In this document: piece by piece, positions 8,997-15,859 of the stretch | How the letters are laid out: each line of letters opens with the position of its first letter | Numbering within the stretch: the stretch's first letter is position 1 | Assembly (NCBI RefSeq): GCF_900637665.1 | Contig: NZ_LR134386.1 | Location: forward strand, 5,510,501-5,574,500 | Source of the DNA: Chryseobacterium nakagawai | Lineage (GTDB): Bacteria > Bacteroidota > Bacteroidia > Flavobacteriales > Weeksellaceae | Reading direction: 5' to 3' | Length of the DNA stretch: 64,000 nucleotides | Position numbers and translations under genes: made by a program | The notes under the pieces: model-generated | Seen by the model: only the letters and a program-made list of their open reading frames with translations | Database searches by the model: none | What the model was told of the DNA's origin: nothing

Positions 8997-11340
8997 AAGC
9001 TTTCACTTCATCAGTAGCCAATGAAACGTTACATTCTGCAGGTACGTTAAAATCTTCCACCTGATCATTTGCCACTACTTTACTTCCTGCCGAAGCGTTA
9101 ACTCCTAATCCTCTTTTTGCAAAGGCTTTCCAAATCATGCATTTATCTCCCCCTCCATTTCCTAAAAGATCAGCCTTAAGAATAGCATCTCTTCCATCTA
9201 TAAATGTAGGGCTACAAGGCTGAAGTTTTAATCCGTCTACCACAATTTGCAGCGCTTTTGCATTTCCTGATGTTGTACTTGCCAAAACATCACTGTTGTA
9301 TCCATACTTTTCAATATAGTTCCAGGTAAGATCCCAAAGCATAGTTGCCCATATAAATCCAACTCCATGTGGAATAACTGCTGTATTTGTTTGTACATAG
9401 GTATAACTATTTACATTGAAATCCGGAGAATATTGGGCAGGTCTAATCCCTACTCCTGTAATAGGCTGCCCTTTTGGATAGGTTCCTACACCTCTGGCAA
9501 GGGCAGAAGTATCACCTGGTCTTGTGGTAAGCATGAGCGCAAAATAATCTGACCATCCTTCTCCCATCTGCTCTGTGGTATTGGCCGTAGAAAGACAGCT
9601 ATATCCTTGTCCTGTAAGTCTGTTTGAAATTCCGTGTCCGTATTCATGCGCGATAATCCCGTTATCAAAGCTTGAATGTTTAAATCCGCTGTAATCAAAG
9701 TTTAAAGTGGCATTGACTGTAGTACCACCATTCAGTTGAGCGATCATAAATTCCCCTTCCGTTTTTCCAATATTGATAGATGGAATCGTTACTTGGGCAC
9801 CCGAATTTCCTGCTCCCATACTTACAGGAGTATCACTTGAAGGTCTGTATACTATAACTCCAATGGCACCTGCATTTTGTGCATTCAGAACTTTCAGGCC
9901 ATATTCGCAGCTTGTACTGGTCACAATGGCTATTTTATTGGTAAGACTTCCTGCAGCAGGTGCTGTACATGCATCGGCAGGAACGGAAACGGTAAGATCT
10001 CCTGTAACTGCAGGACCAAAGATAGGTCCGAATGAGGCCCCTCCGGTTAACACTTTAGGTCTGCTTACAATGGTGGCTGGAGAATTATACTGATATCTTA
10101 CAATAGGATCATCTGCCGTTTGAGTTCTATCATACAGATACATTTGCATTCTTGGGGCTAAAACCTGATTTTGCCCTGAAACAACTCTTTCATATCCTGA
10201 GCTGAAATTGGCATTATTGAGGCCGCTTCCGTCAAAAGCTTCAGCCCGTACTGCATCACCACCTATTCCTCCATTACTAAAGTTATTGGTTTGAAAATTT
10301 CGAGCACTTTCTGTAAATCCGAACTTATAAAACACATCATGCATTTTATTATTCATATAAAACAGATTGGTAACCGCTGCATCTCTGTATGCAAACGGAT
10401 CAGCATATCTGTCATCTGCAAATGGGAAATTGAAGTTTCTGGCACTGCCTCCGTCAGGTGAATAACCTGGCAGATTGGTATTACCCTGATCAGAATAGGC
10501 ATAGACATTATTTCCTCGGGTATTGGTATAGCTATTGCTGCCGTCGGAATGCCACCCTTCCGGAGAAGCCGTCAAATCCCATGGATTATTTACAACAACA
10601 CGGTTTCCAAAGGTGGGAGCTTCTAGAGGAAGAGGGAAGATATTATAGGAAGCATTAGAAGGTACAAGCAGATTACCTGCTGTATTCTGAATAGTCCCTT
10701 TAAAAAAGGCGGGTTGATCTACGATATTTTGAGATTCCTGTATCTCTTCAGATTTTTCACCGGAATCTGAACTGTGATCAAATTGACAGCTCAGGGTCAT
10801 ATTATCTTTACTAAGTATTTCTCCACTGCTGGCATCTGCAATGACATGCCATACATCGGAAGAATGAGCGTCTGATACAAATAATTCCTTTGAAAGAACA
10901 AATACTCCATTTTTCTCGAAATAAACATCAGATGAGTAATCGATTTCTAAAATTTTAATAAGTCCTAATTTTTGTTTGATTAAATCTTCAGAGAGCCTTC
11001 CTTGGGCCTTATTTTGTTGAGCCACTACAACGTTTCGGCTGAAGTCATTTTTTTCAGAGATAATTTTATCTCCTTTAACAATGACTTTGCCTAACGCATT
11101 ATACACTCTAAGTCCGTCATAGGTTTGTTGTACATCCACAATGTGAGCTCCAAGGCTTTGTGACTTATCTTCGTTTAGAATAATCACCCCAACTTTATCA
11201 TTGGTACCATTCTTTTGAAGTAATTTTCCACTTTTTTGATAGTAATCCTGAATAAGTTTCGTGGAGTTTTGTGCATTTATTTTACCAAAGGCAAAAAAAA
11301 CCGCTACCGAAATCGGTAGTAAAAATAATTTTCTATTCAT
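8752..11340 (-). CDS. M36 fungalysin-like metalloprotease, T9SS substrate (copy 2)
   Basis: 862-residue paralog of the neighbouring gene with the same architecture: signal peptide, FTP propeptide (DVQQTYDGLRVY), PA insertion, zinc motif HEYGHGISNRLTG, a downstream EGWSD supplying the third ligand, and a T9SS type A sorting domain. It has a longer acidic/Gln-rich linker near residues 185-215 than copy 1. A good Bacteroidota promoter lies just upstream at 11359-11388. The two copies probably act on overlapping protein substrates outside the cell; this is inferred from the family. Confidence 0.93.
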   Translation of the reverse strand: MNRKLFLLPISVAVFFAFGKINAQNSTKLIQDYYQKSGKLLQKNGTNDKVGVIILNEDKSQSLGAHIVDVQQTYDGLRVYNALGKVIVKGDKIISEKNDFSRNVVVAQQNKAQGRLSEDLIKQKLGLIKILEIDYSSDVYFEKNGVFVLSKELFVSDAHSSDVWHVIADASSGEILSKDNMTLSCQFDHSSDSGEKSEEIQESQNIVDQPAFFKGTIQNTAGNLLVPSNASYNIFPLPLEAPTFGNRVVVNNPWDLTASPEGWHSDGSNSYTNTRGNNVYAYSDQGNTNLPGYSPDGGSARNFNFPFADDRYADPFAYRDAAVTNLFYMNNKMHDVFYKFGFTESARNFQTNNFSNGGIGGDAVRAEAFDGSGLNNANFSSGYERVVSGQNQVLAPRMQMYLYDRTQTADDPIVRYQYNSPATIVSRPKVLTGGASFGPIFGPAVTGDLTVSVPADACTAPAAGSLTNKIAIVTSTSCEYGLKVLNAQNAGAIGVIVYRPSSDTPVSMGAGNSGAQVTIPSINIGKTEGEFMIAQLNGGTTVNATLNFDYSGFKHSSFDNGIIAHEYGHGISNRLTGQGYSCLSTANTTEQMGEGWSDYFALMLTTRPGDTSALARGVGTYPKGQPITGVGIRPAQYSPDFNVNSYTYVQTNTAVIPHGVGFIWATMLWDLTWNYIEKYGYNSDVLASTTSGNAKALQIVVDGLKLQPCSPTFIDGRDAILKADLLGNGGGDKCMIWKAFAKRGLGVNASAGSKVVANDQVEDFNVPAECNVSLATDEVKALNNKFIVFPNPTYDEFFVGNIDKSSKEVKIKVFDMSGKLVFSDARESGSKKAISTKELQKGVYMVHIQQGDKTQTEKLIVR

Positions 11341-11358
11341 AAAATTGTTTATTTACAA

Positions 11359-11388
11359 CAAATCTATCAATTATTTAAAACATTCAAA
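11359..11388 (-). promoter_or_regulatory. Promoter of M36 protease copy 2
   Basis: TAGATTTG (-7, 11366-11359) with TTTG (-33, 11388-11385) 18 nt upstream, close to the Bacteroidota sigma-A consensus, about 20 bp before the ATG. Confidence 0.7.
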
Positions 11389-11422
11389 ATATTTAAAGAT
11401 ATCTCATAAACAAAAATTAAAC

Positions 11423-11938
11423 TTACACAACATTTTCCTTTGTTTTCCTTATTCTCGTTTTAGGCATTTTATTCTGAAGAAGTTTCTCTCTATCCTCTAA
11501 AATTTCAAGTGAACTTCTGCAAAAACTAAATTTCTTTGCTTCTTTAAGCTTTTCCATAGCTAGTTTATATTCTCCTTTTTTTTCCAGTAAAAGAGATTTA
11601 GCATTCAAAATTTCTGCTTTGTCTATTCCCTTCATCTTTAGAGCATATTCAATGAGCTTTTCTGCTTCCTCATAATCTTCATTACTCAAAAGGCATTCAA
11701 TATAATATTTAGGGGTGTTTACATTTCCGATATTATTCTGCATGGCTTCTTCAAAGTATCTTTTTCCTGTTTCATAATCTTTCAAGACTTCTGAATATAC
11801 TCTTCCCATTAGACAAAGGCTGTCTGCATCTTCGGGTTCATAGGAAAGAGCATAGTTCAAAGCATCCAAACATTCGGACATATTGTAAGGGAAATAGTCC
11901 AGAGCTTCAAAATAGTATTTATTTTTAGTTAACGTCAT
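11423..11938 (-). CDS. TPR-repeat protein at the end of the rtcB-prfH operon
   Basis: 171-residue cytoplasmic protein with about three tetratricopeptide-like helical pairs (for example DADSLCLMGRVYSEVLKDYETGKRYFEEA and YYIECLLSNEDYEEAEKLIEYAL) and a basic C-terminal tail. No signal peptide. Its start overlaps the end of prfH by 14 bases, so it is translated from the same mRNA. TPR proteins are adaptors; a role in guiding repair factors to damaged ribosomes is only a guess from position. It is the last gene of the operon, and I see no strong terminator before the M36 promoter. Confidence 0.8.
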   Translation of the reverse strand: MTLTKNKYYFEALDYFPYNMSECLDALNYALSYEPEDADSLCLMGRVYSEVLKDYETGKRYFEEAMQNNIGNVNTPKYYIECLLSNEDYEEAEKLIEYALKMKGIDKAEILNAKSLLLEKKGEYKLAMEKLKEAKKFSFCRSSLEILEDREKLLQNKMPKTRIRKTKENVV

Positions 11939-12623
11939 TACTGTAGTTTTTTAATTTCTGTTTAAGAATATTCCTTTGTTTTTTATAGGACTTATCCTCA
12001 TATGTATTTTTAAAATCTGTTCCTGAAAATGTACGGACAGGATTGCCTCGTTCTACCTGAAGATGAAGATTCCAGGTTTCTTTCATTCTATGTTCCAGTT
12101 GTTGAATATAAACTCCCATTACCTTTTCTTTTAATCTGATAATAGAAAGTTTTTTATTATTCAACTGTGATCGTGTATCCTGTACAAACACCGATTCATT
12201 GGTGGGCACGTGAGTAGCACGAACGGCTGTATTTACTTTATTAACATTCTGTCCACCACTTCCCTGGCTTCTGGCTGTCTGAAATCTGATATCTTTTTCA
12301 TTGAAATTAACCGGTTCCAAATTTTCCAATTCGAATATACCGATGAACCATTTACTCCTTTTATGCAGCTTTCTGAATGTACTTTTGCCTTCCCAACAGA
12401 TGCTTCCAAGCCATGTTTTTAAAAATTCTTTAACGTTCTTTCCTTTTAGGAGAACGGTTGCAGATTTTATGGTCATATTTACATCTCCGTTTTCGCGATG
12501 AATGATTTCGTAATCTATATTGTTTTCTTTTGCTTCTTCCAAAAAGCTTTTTAATACTTTAGAAACAACCCACTGGCATTCTAAAGGTCCTCTCCCGGAA
12601 GTGATCTGTATTAATTTTTCCAT
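11925..12623 (-). CDS. prfH: Peptide chain release factor H homolog (PrfH)
   Basis: 232-residue class I release-factor relative. GGQ, the peptidyl-tRNA hydrolysis motif, is at 123-125 in [12 protein letters not shown], as in RF1/RF2. The N-terminal helical domain of RF1/RF2 is missing and no PxT or SPF codon-reading motif is evident, which is the PrfH layout. PrfH is known to recognise ribosomes whose 16S rRNA has been cut in the decoding centre and to release the stalled peptide so that RtcB can ligate the break. The longer frame to 12713 would run inside the upstream gene; the ATG at 12623, two bases after the upstream stop, starts MEKLIQITSGRGP as in the family. Confidence 0.92.
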   Translation of the reverse strand: MEKLIQITSGRGPLECQWVVSKVLKSFLEEAKENNIDYEIIHRENGDVNMTIKSATVLLKGKNVKEFLKTWLGSICWEGKSTFRKLHKRSKWFIGIFELENLEPVNFNEKDIRFQTARSQGSGGQNVNKVNTAVRATHVPTNESVFVQDTRSQLNNKKLSIIRLKEKVMGVYIQQLEHRMKETWNLHLQVERGNPVRTFSGTDFKNTYEDKSYKKQRNILKQKLKNYSNDVN

Positions 12624-12625
12624 TG

Positions 12626-13171
12626 TTATGTTGGCATTTTGCTTAATAAGGGATGTCCAACAGGATCTATTCCTTTTTGTAATAATTCTTTTGCAGCCAT
12701 TACTGCCCAGCATTTATCGCTGGAATGAATATTTCTGTAGAATGAAAGTAAAAGATCAGGTTTCACCACAGTAAATCCATTGGCTTCAATGGTATTTAGA
12801 TCATTTCTTTCAAAAAAATCGATCGTGATTCTATGAAATTTTTCATTTTCTAATTCTACAGTTTTCTCATATCGTTTGAAGTTTTCCTGGCTAGGCAAGT
12901 GGTCATACCGTGTCCAGACTTTTTGAAATCCATCCTGCCGAAGAATCATCACTACTTCAGCAACATTTTCCTTTGTTACAAAAATGTCAATATCCTTGTG
13001 GTCATGAGCATGTTTATATTCTGTATGTCCTGTTACAGACATAAAGTGCCACGCCCACCCACCTGATATGATCACTTTATTTTTTAGTTTTTCTAAAATT
13101 TCGAGGCCCAGCAGGATTCTGAATTCCGGCCAGACTTCTCCATATCTTTTTATATTATGAGGTGCTCCCAT
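12626..13171 (-). CDS. Nucleotidyltransferase-fold protein in the RNA-repair operon
   Basis: 181 residues with the hallmarks of the MNT/aminoglycoside-nucleotidyltransferase fold: a GGW turn near 37-39, the metal-binding pair D60-x-D62 in HKDIDIF, and a later Asp at about 118 in ITIDFF. The catalytic residues look intact. It lies between rtcB and prfH and is only two bases from the prfH start, so it is tightly coupled. A role in RNA end processing or nucleotide addition during repair is tempting, but the sequence does not give the substrate; it could equally modify a small molecule or a protein. I do not know a characterised member with this context. Confidence 0.8.
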   Translation of the reverse strand: MGAPHNIKRYGEVWPEFRILLGLEILEKLKNKVIISGGWAWHFMSVTGHTEYKHAHDHKDIDIFVTKENVAEVVMILRQDGFQKVWTRYDHLPSQENFKRYEKTVELENEKFHRITIDFFERNDLNTIEANGFTVVKPDLLLSFYRNIHSSDKCWAVMAAKELLQKGIDPVGHPLLSKMPT

Positions 13172-13223
13172 TTTTTTAAGTTAAAGGTTTATAATTGACA
13201 GCTATATGATCTGTCATCGTATT

Positions 13224-13256
13224 AAACCTTATAGGTTTTTGAAGCCTATAAGGTTT
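13224..13256. repeat. 33-bp palindrome inside the rtcB operon
   Basis: A perfect 12-bp inverted repeat (AAACCTTATAGG / CCTATAAGGTTT) around a 9-nt loop, in the 99-bp gap between rtcB and the nucleotidyltransferase gene. It has no T tract on the minus strand, so it is not a normal terminator. It may be an mRNA processing or stability hairpin, or a dispersed REP-like element. Confidence 0.75.
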
Positions 13257-13270
13257 GATTTTCACTGAGA

Positions 13271-14662
13271 TTATCTATCCATTCTCACAATTCTTGGTTG
13301 GAATGTCCCAAGAATGTCTACCAATTCGCTTTGCGCATTCATTACTTCATGAATATCTTTATAGGCCATTGGTGCTTCTTCTGTATTTCCTCCCATTAGG
13401 GTAACATCTTTAAGTTTTAACTCTTTTTTAATGTCATTTTGGGTGAAAAGACTTCTACATTCTCCTCTTGAATGAGCTCTACCCGCTCCGTGTGAAGCTG
13501 AATTCAAAGAGTCAGGATTTCCTTTTCCGCGAACGATAAATCCTTTGGCAGTCATAGATCCCGGAATCATTCCCAATTCATTTTCATTGGCTGGAGTGGC
13601 TCCTTTTCTATGAACAATCACTTCTTTTCCTTTATGAATTTCTTTCCATGCAAAATTGTGATGGTTTTCGATTCGGGCTTTTACTCTTCCGCCTACCGCT
13701 TTCACCAATCTTCTATGAATATCATCATGGCAGGCTGAAGCGTAGTCTCCTGCAAGGTTCATTGCCGTCCAGTATTCCAAACCAAGGTGCGTGCTTAGAT
13801 CCAACCAGGCAAATTGCTGCGCTTCTTTAGGCAACGGGCACTGTTCTACGGCTACTCTTGAGTAATATTGGGCGATTTCTGCTCCTAATCCTCTTGATCC
13901 GCTGTGTGAAAGGATTCCCAGATATTTTCCTTTGGGTAAACCGATTTGTTCATCTTCTTCAGTGATTTCTACTTCCCCGAATTCTACAAAGTGATTTCCG
14001 CCTCCTGAAGATCCCATTTGTTTGATGGCTTTTCCTTTTAATCTTCTTAAAATAGGAATCAGATCAAATGTATCTCTATCGAAGATTTCGTGATCTATAT
14101 GAGATTTGTGAATCTCATACATTCCAAATTTTGTATGTTCAGCAAGGGCTTTTTCATATTTATCCCTTGCACCGTTCAGATATGAAACTGGTGTATCTAA
14201 AATGCTAAGGCTCATTCGGCATCCAATATCCATTCCTACTCCATAAGGAATAACAGCATTTTCTACCGCTAAAACGCCGCCGATTGGAAGGCCATAACCG
14301 CTGTGAGCATCAGGCATCAGTGCTCCCTGAACAGAAACCGGAAGTTTCAATGCAGTATACAGTTGATTTTTTGCTTCTTCTGAAATATTGTTCCCGAAAA
14401 TCTCAAATGCTGCACGCTGTGCATTCAACATTCGTTTTTCTGTTTTTTTAGATGAAAGCAGGGTTTCTGCAATCTGTCCGAAGGTTAAATCTTTTTCAAA
14501 ATTTTCCGGATGAATCAAAATGTCCTTCAGAAGAGATTTCACATAATGGATATTTTTAGTTGCAAAATTTCTCTTCATCACTTCCAGGGCTACATTTACG
14601 CTCTGATTGTTTGGATAGCCCAGTTTTAATATATCTTTTCCTTTTAGTTTTAAATTTCCCAT
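13271..14662 (-). CDS. rtcB: RNA-splicing ligase RtcB
   Basis: 463-residue Mn/GTP-dependent RNA ligase that joins 2',3'-cyclic phosphate or 3'-phosphate ends to 5'-OH ends. All key motifs are present: MPDAHSGYGLPIGGV (116-130), DIGC with D145 and C148, GGGNHF around 220-225, HSGSRG from 253, NHHN at 333-336, HRKGATPA from 351, and the guanylated histidine H391 in SHGAGRAHSR. It is followed by a nucleotidyltransferase gene and prfH, and this pairing marks the RtcB2 type that repairs 16S rRNA rather than a tRNA-splicing enzyme. No archease gene is nearby. Confidence 0.95.
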   Translation of the reverse strand: MGNLKLKGKDILKLGYPNNQSVNVALEVMKRNFATKNIHYVKSLLKDILIHPENFEKDLTFGQIAETLLSSKKTEKRMLNAQRAAFEIFGNNISEEAKNQLYTALKLPVSVQGALMPDAHSGYGLPIGGVLAVENAVIPYGVGMDIGCRMSLSILDTPVSYLNGARDKYEKALAEHTKFGMYEIHKSHIDHEIFDRDTFDLIPILRRLKGKAIKQMGSSGGGNHFVEFGEVEITEEDEQIGLPKGKYLGILSHSGSRGLGAEIAQYYSRVAVEQCPLPKEAQQFAWLDLSTHLGLEYWTAMNLAGDYASACHDDIHRRLVKAVGGRVKARIENHHNFAWKEIHKGKEVIVHRKGATPANENELGMIPGSMTAKGFIVRGKGNPDSLNSASHGAGRAHSRGECRSLFTQNDIKKELKLKDVTLMGGNTEEAPMAYKDIHEVMNAQSELVDILGTFQPRIVRMDR

Positions 14663-14672
14663 TTTTTTTGTT

Positions 14673-15215
14673 TTAAATTATGGACGTATCGTCCAAAAAG
14701 CTTTCTGCAACCTCTGTTGCAGATATTTTGTAGCGAAAGTATTTTCTACTTTTGATAAGATGAGTATCTTCTTTTTTTGAGTTCCATGAGTATGACCTGC
14801 CATGAATTGTTTTGTTGATAATTCCGGCAACTTTATATTTTCCCAAATAAGATTTCAGCTCTGCAATTTCCTTTTCCAATTGAAAGTCTACAGGCTTATA
14901 ATGGGTAATCATATTAGGTCTTGTACGCAAGGTAAATCTCCAGGGTTCCTTGAATTCGTAATAAGGGACATAAGTCTTCCGGAAAGAACAGTATTCTTCC
15001 TGTTTAAGGAAATACTCTCTTTCTCCTGAAGTAAACCCAAGCTTTGGATCGTTCCATGAATATGAAGAGATGTTTTTGAGCTTTTGAACTCTTTCTACAT
15101 ATATCCTCCGTCCAGATTTTTTCTTTTTTTTCAGAAACTGACGACTTTCGGAATACATGTAGGTATTGATTTTCTTCAAAATTCCTTCAAAGAAATCTCC
15201 ATCTTTGGATCTCAT
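14673..15215 (-). CDS. Basic protein of unknown function upstream of rtcB (possible 3' part of an interrupted gene)
   Basis: 180 residues from the first ATG, ending 10 bases before the rtcB start, so in the same operon. It is Lys/Arg-rich (KKKKKSGRR near residue 29, IKSRKYFRYK near the end), with no signal peptide and no recognised domain. The reading frame is open 35 codons further upstream to a TAA at 15321-15323, and those codons (RNIPWIPLKKTY, QRGFVRFFAVRED) look protein-coding. Beyond that TAA the same frame is again open back to an ATG at 15422. The native protein may therefore be about 250 residues, with this part a C-terminal fragment. The basic character fits nucleic-acid binding, but that is only an inference. 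Confidence 0.65.
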   Translation of the reverse strand: MRSKDGDFFEGILKKINTYMYSESRQFLKKKKKSGRRIYVERVQKLKNISSYSWNDPKLGFTSGEREYFLKQEEYCSFRKTYVPYYEFKEPWRFTLRTRPNMITHYKPVDFQLEKEIAELKSYLGKYKVAGIINKTIHGRSYSWNSKKEDTHLIKSRKYFRYKISATEVAESFLDDTSII

Positions 15216-15320
15216 TACATCTTCTCTAACGGCGAAGAACCTTACAAACCCTCTCTGATAAGTTTTTTTTAAGGGAATCCATGGAATATTTCTTTTGATA
15301 TCACAAAGCTTATTACTACG

Positions 15321-15422
15321 TTAATACTTTTTTCTTATCTGCTTTTCTACATCTTTTTTTATTGTTTTTTTTCTGCTTCGCAGGCTTCTCAGCCGGTAAG
15401 ACAGAAGGTTATCATTTTCCAT
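15321..15422 (-). CDS. 33-codon ORF in frame with the unknown rtcB-linked gene
   Basis: Runs from the ATG at 15422-15420 to a TAA at 15323-15321, in the same reading frame as the 14673-15215 gene. The peptide is basic (RLRSLRSRKK near the start, EKQIRKKY at the end), similar in character to the downstream product. It is either the N-terminal part of one gene cut by a single stop codon, or a separate upstream ORF affecting translation of the operon. Too short to be sure. Confidence 0.5.
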   Translation of the reverse strand: MENDNLLSYRLRSLRSRKKTIKKDVEKQIRKKY

Positions 15423-15487
15423 GTAAGACACAGGACATCAGATACAAAATCCGAGATTCCGGATTTGTACTTATTCTATCCTTTTTA

Positions 15488-15507
15488 TCAACTAAAATAT
15501 TAGTTGA
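15488..15507. promoter_or_regulatory. Palindromic candidate operator of the rtcB operon
   Basis: TCAACTAA-4 nt-TTAGTTGA, a perfect 8-bp dyad about 65 bp upstream of the 15422 ATG. It is the size of a dimeric regulator site, and no T run marks it as a terminator. No regulator gene lies next to the operon. Confidence 0.45.
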
Positions 15508-15616
15508 TTGAATTAATAATGATGGGCAAGTATAGTTTCGAGGACAGACCTCAGCCTATTTTGCTCTTAAAAAAACACTTAAAAATTTCGGGGAAACGTG
15601 AGTTTGAAATATTGCG

Positions 15617-15653
15617 CAATAAAAAACCCGAAATCTTTACGACCTCGGGTTTT
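15617..15653 (-). terminator. Attenuator-like terminator between a leader ORF and the rtcB operon
   Basis: On the minus strand AAAACCCGA and TCGGGTTTT form a stem around a 13-nt loop, followed by T6. It stands 22 bp after the stop of the small ORF 15676-15753 and before the rtcB operon. Confidence 0.8.
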
Positions 15654-15675
15654 GATATTGTATTGTACTATTATT

Positions 15676-15753
15676 CTAAGAATGTACCAAACCGCGAAGC
15701 CTTACCACCATAAGAGGTAATCCAACTGTAGAATTCTGATTTGTTCTGAACAT
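15676..15753 (-). CDS. 25-residue leader-peptide-like ORF
   Basis: A short ORF placed between a canonical promoter (15795-15824) and an intrinsic terminator. The second half is rich in branched-chain residues and Arg (GLPLMVVRLRGLV), which resembles leader peptides of branched-chain amino-acid operons. No such biosynthetic gene lies downstream; the next minus-strand genes are the rtcB operon. It may be an attenuator for that operon, a leftover leader, or a small stand-alone transcript. Translation is not proven; the ATG has an A-rich upstream region, as is normal in Bacteroidota. Confidence 0.5.
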   Translation of the reverse strand: MFRTNQNSTVGLPLMVVRLRGLVHS

Positions 15754-15794
15754 TGCTTCGTTGTTTTTAATTGGTTAAACTTGATTTTCAGGTG

Positions 15795-15824
15795 CAAATA
15801 TAGAATTATTTTTTTAATCATCAA
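15795..15824 (-). promoter_or_regulatory. Canonical promoter of the leader-peptide transcript
   Basis: TTG (15824-15822), 19 nt, TATATTTG (15802-15795): a full match to the Bacteroidota consensus, pointing left. Confidence 0.75.
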
Positions 15825-15859
15825 TTATTTAAATCTTATTTTTGTGAAAAAAGAGTTTT

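Noticed and set aside
9773..10093. A 106-codon plus-strand ORF within the second M36 gene.
   Set aside because: It lies antisense to well-conserved protease sequence and looks like a shadow frame.
5963..11340. Insertion sequence or transposon as the cause of the 245-bp repeats.
   Set aside because: There is no transposase or terminal inverted repeat; the repeats are exactly the sorting-domain coding ends of two paralogs.
15504..15713. A 69-residue plus-strand ORF.
   Set aside because: It runs antisense through the terminator hairpin at 15617-15653 and the leader ORF, and has no family resemblance.
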